NCBI GenBank assembly: GCA_964529265.1
Contig: CAZGVW010000235.1
Location: 1-8,824, forward strand
Origin: CAZGVW01 sp964529265
GTDB taxonomy: Bacteria; Planctomycetota; Phycisphaerae; Phycisphaerales; UBA1924
Length of the DNA: 8,824 bases
Reading direction: 5' to 3'
Shown: piece after piece, positions 1 to 6,889 of the stretch
How positions within the stretch are numbered: the stretch's first letter is position 1
How the letters are laid out: each line of letters begins with the position of its first letter
Made by a program: the position numbers and the translations under genes
Notes under the pieces: generated by a model
Told to the model about the DNA's origin: nothing
The model's input: only the letters and a program-made list of their open reading frames with translations
The model's database searches: none

Positions 1-437
1 TTAGTCGACTTGCCATCCCAGACGACGCGCGTCGGCCCTTCGCGCTGAGCTTCTTCGAGGACGTGTTCTTCGACGAAGATGGGGACATCGGCGCCGATGC
101 CGAGGGCGATGGCGTCGCTGGGGCGGGAATCGACGTGGAGGAGTTCGCCGTCGTCGCGGCGGACATCGAGTGTGGCGAAGAAGGTGTGATCGGAGAGATC
201 GTTGATGGTGACGGAGACGAGTCGGCCGCCCAGGGATTCGATGACGCTGGCCATGAGTTCGTGGGTCTGGGGGCGCTTGATCTCGATGCCTTTCAGGCGG
301 CGCTCGATGGCCTGGGCTTCGGGGAGTCCGATGACGATGGGGAAGGAGCGCTCGCCATCGACCTCACGGAGTTCGATGAGTTGATAGTCGTTGAGTTCGC
401 GGATGAGGATGCGGGAGAGCTCCATCTGCACCGGCAT
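1..437 (-). CDS. Bifunctional nuclease (BFN/DUF151) family protein, 3' end outside the window
   Basis: The frame is open from an ATG at 437 to the left edge, giving 145 residues with no stop inside the window. The protein begins MPVQMELSRILIRELNDYQL and contains the family's recognisable segments: FPIVIGLPEAQAIERRLKG (about residues 32-50), RPQTHELM (55-62), FFATLDV (about 86-92), and the strongly conserved HVDSRPSDAIALGIGADVPI (about 101-120) followed by FVEEHVLEEA. These match the BFN domain (Pfam DUF151), a small soluble fold found across bacteria and plants. A plant member has reported DNase/RNase activity, but the role of most bacterial members is unknown. The start is set by a GGAGG at 446-450, 8 bases upstream; an internal ATG at residue 5 lacks this. 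The gene lies 132 bases after the beta-repeat gene on the same strand, with a hairpin between them, so it may have its own transcript. The family assignment is confident; the biochemical role is not. Confidence 0.9.
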   Translation of the reverse strand, partial: MPVQMELSRILIRELNDYQLIELREVDGERSFPIVIGLPEAQAIERRLKGIEIKRPQTHELMASVIESLGGRLVSVTINDLSDHTFFATLDVRRDDGELLHVDSRPSDAIALGIGADVPIFVEEHVLEEAQREGPTRVVWDGKST

Positions 438-445
438 CGGGATCG

Positions 446-450
446 CCTCC
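446..450 (-). promoter_or_regulatory. Ribosome binding site of the BFN-domain gene
   Basis: Read on the minus strand, GGAGG lies 8 bases upstream of the ATG at 437. This spacing selects that ATG over the internal ATG at 425. Confidence 0.75.
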
Positions 451-462
451 GGGGCGGGGTCG

Positions 463-495
463 AAAAGGCCGTGGGGCCCGAGGCGTTTCGGGCCC
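463..495 (-). terminator. Hairpin between the beta-repeat gene and the BFN gene, possible weak terminator
   Basis: On the minus strand, arms GGGCCCGA and TCGGGCCC (474-481 and 488-495) pair perfectly over 8 bp around a 6-base loop. They are followed 7 bases later by TTTT (463-466). The element lies about 75 bases past the stop of the beta-repeat gene and about 24 bases before the ribosome binding site of the BFN gene. The stem is strong, but the T run is short and displaced, so termination would be partial at best. It could instead be a leader structure for the downstream gene. Confidence 0.4.
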
Positions 496-569
496 GCCAA
501 TGGTACGCAGGGACGCTGATCGGGTCAGCGGAGCGGGTGGCGGGCGCGGGGGGGCGCGAAAGGGCGAGG

Positions 570-2879
570 TCAGGCGCGGCGTCGGCGGGCGGCGGCGAAG
601 GCGGCGAAGAGGGCGCCAGCCGCGGCGGGGGCGGGGCTCGGGACGACGTGCAGGATGAGGCTGTCGGACGTCCATTCCGGCACGAGGACGAGGGAGCCGT
701 AATGCATGCCTTCGAATGCCGCGAAATCGCCGGTGCGCGAGGCGAAGCGCATGATGGTGACATCCTGGCTGTTCTGGAAGGCGAAGCCGCGGCGGGGGCG
801 GATGCGCAGCGTGGCGCCGAGGCCGTCGCCCGCGGCGTCGATGGACACGGCGCCGGCGACGATGAGTTGATCGTGCTCCAACCCGGGGGTGAGGCCGGCG
901 ATATCGAAGTTGAGGATGGCTTCATCGGCGATGGAGAGTCCGCCGCCGGCGCCGCGGAAGGCGTCGGCCGCGATGGAGAGTGCGCCGGGCGTTTCGGAAT
1001 CGAGTCCTGGATCGAGTCGGCCGAGGAGGGAGACATCGGCGAGGACTTCACCATCGCCGCCGAAGATGGCGGCGGGCTCGACGAAGAACGTGCCGAGGAC
1101 GCGGAGTTCGCCGCCTGAGGAGGCGGTGATGCGGCCGGATTGCTGGGTGAGATCGCCTTCGATGGTGAGCGAGCCGCCAGGCTGGCCGCCGCCGCGGAGG
1201 AGCACGCCGCCGCCTTCGACGATGAGTTGGCCCAGGACGTTGAGCGAGCCGGTGACGGTGAGTGTGCGGCCGTTGCGGAGGGTGAGGACGCCGTTGGCGC
1301 CGATGGTGTCGAGGGCGGAGAAGGCGTCAACGGGGTTCATGACATCGGTGTTATCGAAGATGCCGGAGTTGGCGCCATCGAGGGTGAGGATGGTGTTGAT
1401 GTTGTTCACCGCGGCGCCGGCGAAGAGGATGCGGCCACGGAGATCGAACTCGCCATCTTCGAAGACGCCGAGGTTGAAGTTGGTGAGCGTGCCGCCGAGC
1501 GAGAGTTCGGACATGGGATCGACGCTGACGCGGCCGGTGGAGGCGACGGTGAGGCTGCCGGTGGTGGCGAGGGAGCGATCGTTGAGGAGGGCGAGCGCGC
1601 CGGCTGCGCCGATGGTTTCGAGGCCGGTGAGGGCATCGCTCATGCCGCGGAGCGGGTTGAGGATGGCGGACTGTGGGCCATCGAGGCGGATGTCGGACTG
1701 GAGCGTGCGGATATCGGCGTTATCGAAACGAAGCGTGCCGCCGAGATCGAAGACGCCGCCGGCGAGCGTGAACGTGCCGGGGGTGTAGTTGAGGAAATCG
1801 GCGCCGGGGGCGACGGTGAAGGAGGATTGGTCGTCCACCATGAGGGCGCCATCGTTCTGGAAATCGGCGGCGGTGGTGAAATCGCGGCCTTCGGCGAGCG
1901 TGAGGCTGCCCGCGGCGGTGACGGTCTCGACGGAATCGAAGGCGGCGAATGAGGAGTTGGCGCCGCGGAGTGTGACGTTCGCATCGCTGGTTTCGATCGT
2001 GCCGCCGACGAAATCGAGCGTGGCGTTATCGAGGATTTCCCACGAGCCGCCGGAGAGGATGTTGCCGGTGAGATCGACGCCATCGGTCTGGAGGGTTCCG
2101 GTTTCGACGCGGAGCATGCCGGTGTTGGTGAGGGCGACGCCCATGATGGAAGTGGTGGCGGCGCCGGTGGATTTCACGATCGTGCCGGCGTTCATGAGCG
2201 TGGGCTGGGTTCCGACGGTGTCCCAGACCATCGTCTGATCGTTGGTGATGGTGAAGGTGGAGGCGGCGCTGAAGTTCAGCATCGCGCCGGTCATCATGTT
2301 GATGTTTCCGGCGCCGCTCCAGACGGCGGCGGTTCCGGTGTGGTCGATGCAGGTATCGCAGATATCGAGGTCGTCGTCGTTCTCGAGGAGGAGATCGCCC
2401 GCGGCGTTGAACATGGAGACGCCCATGATCGTGGCTGTTGTGCCGAGCGCATTGCTGATGCGCGTGATGCCGGCGATGGAGATTTCGCCGGTGGTGACGC
2501 CGCCCATGAGGACGCCGCCGGCCTGCGTGAAATCGCACTCGATGGTGAGGGCGTTGACGCCGAGGCTGAGGGTGGGGACATCGCCCTGGAGATCGAAGTT
2601 GTTCACGGCCCGCGCCATATCGAGCGTGACGGTGTAGGCCATGGTGGGATTGGCGAGGACGGGGCCGAGCACGGCGCTGAATGGGCCGCCGGGGAGGTTG
2701 TTGTCGGGGATTTGCATGGGGGACCAGCGCGCGGCATCGCCCCACGAGCCGCCGTTCTCATCGTTCCACGTGACGATGGTTCCCGGCGCCATGGCGAGCG
2801 CGAATGAAGCGCACGCGAGCGGAACGCAGGACCCTGCGAGCATGCGCAGGGAGGATGAACGAAGCGATGGCTTTTTCAT
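570..2879 (-). CDS. Exported beta-strand-repeat protein with C-terminal PEP-CTERM-like sorting tail
   Basis: This is a 769-residue secreted protein. Residues 1-31 form a signal peptide: MKKPSLRSSSLRM, then a hydrophobic core ending near ASFALAMA. Next comes a motif common at the N-terminus of planctomycete exported proteins: TWNDENGGSWGDAARWS (37-53), IPDN and YTVTLD (82-87). Residues about 100-300 are short strands rich in G, T, N and L. Three diverged units of about 90-100 residues follow (303-389, 391-489, 492-565). Each carries an LRGAN/LDGPQ/LDGAN start, a TIGA(A/N)G-type centre, and LTxTGSL and LGG/LRG segments. Residues 619-640 (LGRLDPG...PGALSIAAD) and 668-740 (EHDQLIVAG...GFAF...TIMRF) resemble the closing part of autotransporter-associated beta-strand-repeat passengers. 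The last 25 residues (VPSPAP, a hydrophobic alanine-rich stretch, ARRRRA) form a sorting or anchoring tail. No translocator beta-barrel is present. The fold is a probable beta-helix; ligand and function are unknown. It is read in the same direction as the sigma-kinase pair, 160 bases downstream. Confidence 0.85.
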   Translation of the reverse strand: MKKPSLRSSSLRMLAGSCVPLACASFALAMAPGTIVTWNDENGGSWGDAARWSPMQIPDNNLPGGPFSAVLGPVLANPTMAYTVTLDMARAVNNFDLQGDVPTLSLGVNALTIECDFTQAGGVLMGGVTTGEISIAGITRISNALGTTATIMGVSMFNAAGDLLLENDDDLDICDTCIDHTGTAAVWSGAGNINMMTGAMLNFSAASTFTITNDQTMVWDTVGTQPTLMNAGTIVKSTGAATTSIMGVALTNTGMLRVETGTLQTDGVDLTGNILSGGSWEILDNATLDFVGGTIETSDANVTLRGANSSFAAFDSVETVTAAGSLTLAEGRDFTTAADFQNDGALMVDDQSSFTVAPGADFLNYTPGTFTLAGGVFDLGGTLRFDNADIRTLQSDIRLDGPQSAILNPLRGMSDALTGLETIGAAGALALLNDRSLATTGSLTVASTGRVSVDPMSELSLGGTLTNFNLGVFEDGEFDLRGRILFAGAAVNNINTILTLDGANSGIFDNTDVMNPVDAFSALDTIGANGVLTLRNGRTLTVTGSLNVLGQLIVEGGGVLLRGGGQPGGSLTIEGDLTQQSGRITASSGGELRVLGTFFVEPAAIFGGDGEVLADVSLLGRLDPGLDSETPGALSIAADAFRGAGGGLSIADEAILNFDIAGLTPGLEHDQLIVAGAVSIDAAGDGLGATLRIRPRRGFAFQNSQDVTIMRFASRTGDFAAFEGMHYGSLVLVPEWTSDSLILHVVPSPAPAAAGALFAAFAAARRRRA

Positions 2880-2887
2880 ACGACGCG

Positions 2888-2896
2888 CCCTCTTCC
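2888..2896 (-). promoter_or_regulatory. Ribosome binding site of the beta-repeat gene
   Basis: On the minus strand, GGAAGAGGG ends 8 bases before the ATG at 2879. That ATG begins a canonical signal peptide (MKK...). The open frame extends further, to a TTG at 2948, but that would put an Arg-rich segment in front of the signal peptide, so 2879 is chosen. Confidence 0.65.
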
Positions 2897-3039
2897 GCCG
2901 GCCAGCCCGTGGACATCCGAGAAATCCCGGAAACCCGCGAGCCCCCAACCGGCGCCTCCTCGACCCGTCAAACTACCCGTCGGCCCGGGGTGAAGCAACG
3001 ACTTGCCGCGGTTCTGCACGGGGGGACTTCACACGTCCC

Positions 3040-5820
3040 TTACGAACCGGCTTCGGCGCCTCCCAGGGCCTCCAGACGCCGCCTGCACCGCGCAAGGGCG
3101 CCGCGAACCTGCTCGACTTCGCGCCCGTTCTCGGACATGACTCCGGCCTGCGCGAGCGCTTCGTAGGCCGAGATGCTTTCGAGGTATTGCTGCTCCGCCT
3201 GGCGGAGGAGTGTGCGGGCCTGATCGGCTTCCGGCGCGGGGTCGGCGACGGCCTGGCGCTCGGCGATTTCGCCGCGTTTGGCGTGGGCGCGGGCGAGATC
3301 CTGCTGGTGCTGATTCGTTGGATCGGCGCGGAACATGCCGGTGCGGACTTCGAGGGATCGCTGGAAGATGGCCGCGGCTTCGCCGTGGCGGCCGAGGCTG
3401 CGGAGTTCGTTGCCGACCTTGTTGAGGCAGAGGGCGACATCGCGCTGGGCTCCGAGGTTGGCTTCATCGGCGCGGGCGAGGGCTTCGGTGATGTTGAGCG
3501 CTTCGGTGTAGCCGGCGAGGGCCAGTTCGGTGTGGCGTTGTGCTTGTTCGGCGCGGGCGGGATCGGCGGCGAGCGTGTTCATCGCTTCGAGGACGGCGCA
3601 GCACTCGGCGTGGGCGAGGCCGACGTTGTGGTGGGCGAGGAACTGGTCGCGGCGGAGGTGGCCGCTCTCGGGGCGTTCGAGTGAGAGGCGCGCGAACTCC
3701 GCCGCGGCGGAGGCGGCGGCTTCGCGGGCGCGATCGAGTCGGCGGAGGGCCTGCTCGAGGCGGCGCTGCGCGGCGTCGGCGCCCGCGGACTCCTGGAGGG
3801 CGCGGGCGGCGCGGCGATCGGCCTGGGCCATGGCGATGTGGGCGACGGCCTGCTTATCGAGGATGACGCCGAGGGCGCGTTCGGCGTCGTCATTGGTGGA
3901 TGATGATGATGTTGATGCGGCGAGGCGGGCGCGCCAGTGGTCGGCGGCGTGCGCGTAGCCGAGGAGCGCGGATTCGAGGAGGCGCTCGGCGGTCTCGGAG
4001 TCATCGGAATCCTGCGCGAGGCGGAGGCGGATGTCGCTGAGGCGGGCGACAGCTTCGGCGCGGCGGTCCTGGTAGAGCGGGATCGCGGGGTCGGCGGAGG
4101 GATCGGCGGCGGCGAGGCGGGCGGCTTCGTCGTAGTCGGCGACGGCGCGCTCCATTTCGTCGCGGGCGTTGGCGTAGCGGCGATCGACGTGGTGCATCCA
4201 GGCGGTGCGCACGCGGCTGGAGGCGAGATCGGCGCGGGCGCGGGCGTCGGTGGGCGCGGCGCGCGCGAGGAGGGATTCGCGGAGGCGGCGGGATTCGTCG
4301 TAGCGCTGCTTTGCCGCGGCGGTGTCGCCGGTGCGCGGGGCGTGGAAGCCGGCGAGGACATCGCCCAGGCGCTCGTTGGCGTCGGCGAGGTCGCGGAGGA
4401 AGGCGGGATCGTCGCCGCCTTCGGCGCGGACGGAATCGAGGTAGCGCTGGGCCTCGGCGAGGATCATTGCGCGGGCTTTGGTGGCGCCGCGGAGGGGTTC
4501 GATGGCTTCGGCGAAATCGAAGATGAAGGCGCGGGCGAGGCCGCGGGCGGCGTCGAAGTTCTTTTCGGCGCGGGCGCCCTGCGCCGCGGCTTCGGCGCGG
4601 GCGGCTTCGGATTCGGCGAGGCGGGCGAGGGCGAGGCGCTCGGCGCGGGAGGCGCGGCCATAGAGCGCGGTCATGACGATGGCGGAGGCGACGATGAGGA
4701 AAAGGATGGAGGCGGCGACGGTGAAGGCGGCGCGGTGGCGGCGGACGCTCTTTTTGAGGATGTACCAGCCGCTGTCGCGCTTGGCTTCGATGGGTTCGCC
4801 GGCGAGGTAGTGGCGGACGTCGCGCGCGAGTTCGCCGGCCGACTGGTAGCGGCGCTCGCGCTCTTTGCTGAGGCACTTGAGGACGATGGTCTCGATTTCG
4901 TCGTTGATCTGTCGGCGGACGGTGCTGGGGCGCGCAGGCTCGGCGCGGAGGATGTTGTCGAGCACGTCGCGCATGGCGCCGACGACCTTGTAGGGGAACT
5001 GGCCGCCGGTGAGCATCTGGTAGAGGACGACGCCGAGGGAGTAGACATCGGTGCGCACATCGACCTTGTCGGGCGCGGCTTCGGCCTGCTCGGGGCTGGC
5101 CCAGGGGAGCGAGCCGATGAACTGGCCGGTCATGGTCATGAGTTGGAGTTGCGAGGCGTCGGGGACGTCGCCGGTGGCAGTCTTGGCGAGGCCGAAATCG
5201 AGGACATGGGGCTCGCCGGAGGAATCGATGCGGATGTTGCCGGGCTTGAGATCGCGGTGGATGACGCCCTTCAGGTGCGCGACGGAGACGACTTCGCAGA
5301 TGCGCGCGAAGAGGCGCAGGGCTTCATCGATGGTGCGCTCGCTCTGGGACATCCACTGATCGAGCGGGAGGCCGGAGATGTAGTCCATCGCGAAGAAGAA
5401 GCAGCCCGCGGCTTCGCCGGAATCGATGACGGAGACGATGTTGGGGTGATTGAGTTGGGAGAGGATTTCGACTTCGCGCTCGAAGCGTGCGCGGCCGCGG
5501 GAGCCGGAGAGCGGGCTCTCGCGCATGACCTTGACGGCGACTTTGCGCTTGGTGGCCTTCTGGATGGCGAGGTAGACGACGCCCTGCCCGCCGCGGTGGA
5601 TTTCCTTGACGATTTCGTAGCCCGGGATGGAATCGGGCGGGACGACGGCCCAGGCGCGGGAGACCCCCCCGCTGCCGCGGGCGGCCTGCCTGCGGGCGCG
5701 GTCGATGAGATCGCGCTCCGGGCTGCCGGAGGCGGGCTTTTCGGGTTGGGGGGTGTTGGGCTCCACCGCCGGGGGTTCTCCGCCGGTTTTGGCGGGATTG
5801 AGACGGACCGACCGCCTCAA
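3040..5820 (-). CDS. Membrane-anchored Ser/Thr protein kinase with TPR-like C-terminal region
   Basis: This is a 926-residue Hanks-type kinase with all catalytic landmarks present. The glycine loop is IHRGGQGVVY (74-83), the ATP lysine is K97 in VAVKVM, and the helix-C glutamate is probably E116. The catalytic loop HRDLKPGN spans 188-195 with D190, the DFG is at 208-210, and SPE replaces APE at 242-244. The Thr/Ser-containing activation segment lies between them (about 223-238). A single hydrophobic span (about 365-386) follows a basic stretch KKSVRRHR, which suggests the kinase domain is cytoplasmic and residues 390-926 lie on the other side of the membrane. That half is Ala/Arg/Glu-rich and helical with TPR-like units, for example about 530-620 and 725-885 (YTEALNITEALARA, KVGNELRSLGRHGEAAAIF). 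A Ser/Thr run at 636-642 comes from a TCA-type repeat. The start is uncertain. The only start codon after the upstream stop is TTG at 5820, with AAGGA about 12 bases upstream; a GTG at residue 19 is the alternative. The gene lies 41 bases downstream of the sigma factor gene, probably in one operon. The kinase call is very firm; sensing through the TPR half is inferred. Confidence 0.95.
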   Translation of the reverse strand: MRRSVRLNPAKTGGEPPAVEPNTPQPEKPASGSPERDLIDRARRQAARGSGGVSRAWAVVPPDSIPGYEIVKEIHRGGQGVVYLAIQKATKRKVAVKVMRESPLSGSRGRARFEREVEILSQLNHPNIVSVIDSGEAAGCFFFAMDYISGLPLDQWMSQSERTIDEALRLFARICEVVSVAHLKGVIHRDLKPGNIRIDSSGEPHVLDFGLAKTATGDVPDASQLQLMTMTGQFIGSLPWASPEQAEAAPDKVDVRTDVYSLGVVLYQMLTGGQFPYKVVGAMRDVLDNILRAEPARPSTVRRQINDEIETIVLKCLSKERERRYQSAGELARDVRHYLAGEPIEAKRDSGWYILKKSVRRHRAAFTVAASILFLIVASAIVMTALYGRASRAERLALARLAESEAARAEAAAQGARAEKNFDAARGLARAFIFDFAEAIEPLRGATKARAMILAEAQRYLDSVRAEGGDDPAFLRDLADANERLGDVLAGFHAPRTGDTAAAKQRYDESRRLRESLLARAAPTDARARADLASSRVRTAWMHHVDRRYANARDEMERAVADYDEAARLAAADPSADPAIPLYQDRRAEAVARLSDIRLRLAQDSDDSETAERLLESALLGYAHAADHWRARLAASTSSSSTNDDAERALGVILDKQAVAHIAMAQADRRAARALQESAGADAAQRRLEQALRRLDRAREAAASAAAEFARLSLERPESGHLRRDQFLAHHNVGLAHAECCAVLEAMNTLAADPARAEQAQRHTELALAGYTEALNITEALARADEANLGAQRDVALCLNKVGNELRSLGRHGEAAAIFQRSLEVRTGMFRADPTNQHQQDLARAHAKRGEIAERQAVADPAPEADQARTLLRQAEQQYLESISAYEALAQAGVMSENGREVEQVRGALARCRRRLEALGGAEAGS

Positions 5821-5861
5821 TCTATCCCGCCATCCTTACAGGCGAAGGGGGCGGGCGGGAC

Positions 5862-6494
5862 TCACGGGGCCTGGCTGAAGAACTGCGAGGGGCCGCCCAG
5901 GATGCCGCGGAGGGCGTCGTGGGCGCGGGCGCGGAGCATGTAGACGGCGCCGGGGGAGCGGCCGAGAGCCGCGGCGACCTCGTCGATGGGTCGCTGGTCA
6001 AGGTCGTACATGCGGACGACGGTTTCGTAGTCGGGGGGGAGTTCGGCGAGGGCGCGCTCGAGGAAAGCCGCGGCTTCCTCGCGTGCGGCGTGGCGGCTGG
6101 GGGTGGCGGTGGTGACGCCGAGCATTTCGACGAGGGCGAAGAGGGAACTCTCGCCGGGGGTTCCGGGGGCAGCGTGGACGCGGCGGCGGGGGTTGGGGCG
6201 CTTATCGGCTTCGAGGGCGCGGATGGCGTCTCGCAGGTTGTTGTCGGCGACGTGTCGGAGCCAGGAGACGAAGCCGGCGACGGTCTCGGTGGACAGGCGG
6301 CCGACCTGGAGAAAGGCTTCGAGGTAGGTGACCTGCATGACGTCATCGACATCGAGCGTGGAGCGCCACTGCGCGCCGATGGAGGCGGCGATGCGCTGAC
6401 GGACGATGGGGCCGTGCGCTTCGAGGAGCGAGGCGAGGGCGGCTTCATCGCCGGCGACGGCGCGCTGGAGGAGTTGGACTTCACCATCGGACAT
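5862..6494 (-). CDS. ECF-type sigma-70 family RNA polymerase sigma factor
   Basis: The protein has 210 residues and the two-domain layout of extracytoplasmic-function sigma factors. Region 2 spans about residues 14-97 and includes DVDDVMQVTYLEAF (48-61), the RNA-polymerase and -10 binding part. It also includes FVSWLRHVADNNLRDAIR (75-92), a spelling typical of planctomycete sigma factors. A Pro/Arg/Gly-rich linker covers about 100-135. Region 4 spans about 145-198, with LPPDYETVVRMYDLDQRP followed by the helix-turn-helix VAAALGRSPGAVYMLRARAH, which would read the -35 element. The start at 6494 is supported by AAGGG at 6503-6507, 8 bases upstream. No separate anti-sigma gene is visible. The next gene, 41 bases downstream, is a membrane kinase, which fits the planctomycete pattern of ECF factors paired with Ser/Thr kinases rather than classical anti-sigma factors. 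The regulon is unknown. Confidence 0.93.
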   Translation of the reverse strand: MSDGEVQLLQRAVAGDEAALASLLEAHGPIVRQRIAASIGAQWRSTLDVDDVMQVTYLEAFLQVGRLSTETVAGFVSWLRHVADNNLRDAIRALEADKRPNPRRRVHAAPGTPGESSLFALVEMLGVTTATPSRHAAREEAAAFLERALAELPPDYETVVRMYDLDQRPIDEVAAALGRSPGAVYMLRARAHDALRGILGGPSQFFSQAP

Positions 6495-6529
6495 GCCGCG
6501 GACCCTTGATGCGCCGCGAGTTTTTTTCC

Positions 6530-6555
6530 GGGGGGCGGGGGCGGGGAGCGGGGGG
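6530..6555 (+). promoter_or_regulatory. G-quadruplex-forming motif upstream of the sigma factor gene
   Basis: Four G runs of 6, 5, 4 and 6 bases (6530-6535, 6537-6541, 6543-6546, 6550-6555) are separated by loops of 1, 1 and 3 bases. This fits the strict G4 consensus, and short loops favour a stable parallel quadruplex. The G-rich strand is the template strand for the sigma gene, whose start is 35 bases away, so a folded quadruplex there could impede its transcription. Folding and effect in vivo are inference. Confidence 0.6.
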
Positions 6556-6642
6556 CGGCGGCGCGTGTGGATCAGTCTACCGCGCTTTTTTTCGGGGGAA
6601 ATGCGCGTGAGCGATGGGCGCGGACGGCGCCTTGATGATTGA

Positions 6643-6741
6643 AGGGGAAGCAGGAAGGACGGAAACGGACGGCGGCGCGACGACGCAGTGGACCGCCTCG
6701 GCGCCTCGCGGAACGGATCGGGCCTTTCGCAGGGGAAGCAG
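6643..6741 (+). repeat. Direct repeat AGGGGAAGCAG, two copies plus a partial third
   Basis: The 11-base sequence AGGGGAAGCAG occurs at 6643-6653 and 6731-6741. A shorter GGGAAGCA follows at 6758-6765. All three copies are in the same orientation within the divergent promoter region. They could be binding sites for a regulator, but the purine-rich composition raises the chance of coincidence. Confidence 0.35.
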
Positions 6742-6771
6742 TTTCGAGGAGTAGGACGGGAAGCACGCAGC

Positions 6772-6797
6772 CGCCGGACGGCGATGGCTGTCCGGCG
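6772..6797 (+). promoter_or_regulatory. Inverted repeat with 11-bp stem upstream of the exported protein gene
   Basis: Arms CGCCGGACGGC and GCTGTCCGGCG pair over 11 bp, with one G-T pair, around a GATG tetraloop. The element ends 4 bases before a TTGACA. It could be an operator next to the promoter, or a structured RNA element if transcription starts upstream. It is not followed by a T tract long enough for a terminator. Confidence 0.5.
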
Positions 6798-6801
6798 CGC
6801 T

Positions 6802-6807
6802 TTGACA
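6802..6807 (+). promoter_or_regulatory. Possible -35 box TTGACA of the exported protein gene
   Basis: This is a perfect match to the housekeeping -35 hexamer, 83 bases before the ATG at 6890. At the usual 16-18 base spacing the sequence is GC-rich and has no -10-like hexamer, so this is a weak call on its own. Confidence 0.25.
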
Positions 6808-6876
6808 CTGCCTCATGCGACCGGGCCGCGCGAGGCGGCAACGAACCGAACCCGGAACCAGGACCCAGGACACAAA

Positions 6877-6882
6877 GGGAGG
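6877..6882 (+). promoter_or_regulatory. Ribosome binding site of the exported protein gene
   Basis: GGGAGG lies 7 bases before the ATG at 6890. It selects that ATG over an in-frame ATG at 6815, which has no such site and would put an Arg-rich stretch ahead of the signal peptide. Confidence 0.8.
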
Positions 6883-6889
6883 ATTCACC

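Larger units (their letters stand above)
6495..6889. other. Divergent intergenic region between the sigma factor gene and the exported protein gene
   Basis: About 395 bases lie between the two divergent starts, and I see no credible coding sequence on either strand. From left to right it holds: a T7 tract at 6521-6527; a G-quadruplex motif at 6530-6555; a second T7 tract at 6586-6592; an 11-base direct repeat at 6643-6653 and 6731-6741; a hairpin at 6772-6797; and a TTGACA at 6802. A TAGACT on the minus strand (6574-6579) could be a -10 for the sigma gene, but no convincing -35 precedes it. The stretch from about 6655 to 6730 shows nothing I can name. Confidence 0.7.

Noticed and set aside
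63..1118. Long plus-strand ORF of 351 codons
   Set aside because: It is rich in Asp, Gly and Glu with no domain. It lies antisense to the BFN and beta-repeat genes, both of which have real motifs and ribosome binding sites. Long antisense frames are expected at this GC content.
2877..2948. Upstream TTG start at 2948 for the beta-repeat gene
   Set aside because: It would place an Arg-rich extension before a complete signal peptide, whereas the ATG at 2879 has a well-spaced ribosome binding site.
2970..2998. Possible promoter TTGCTT-17 bases-TAGTTT for the beta-repeat gene (minus strand)
   Set aside because: The spacing is right, but each hexamer matches consensus at only three of six positions, too weak to list.
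3023..3039. Hairpin immediately after the kinase stop codon
   Set aside because: It has only 5 bp of stem and no T tract, so it is not credible as a terminator.
3899..3917. GAT-type trinucleotide repeat inside the kinase gene
   Set aside because: It is short, and changes in multiples of three would only lengthen a Ser/Thr linker, so it is not a phase-variation switch.
5831..5833. ATG just upstream of the kinase gene
   Set aside because: It is out of frame with the kinase and reaches a stop after three codons.
3937..5943. Plus-strand ORF of 668 codons
   Set aside because: It is the antisense shadow of the kinase gene, low-complexity Gly/Ala/Asp/Glu, with no motif.
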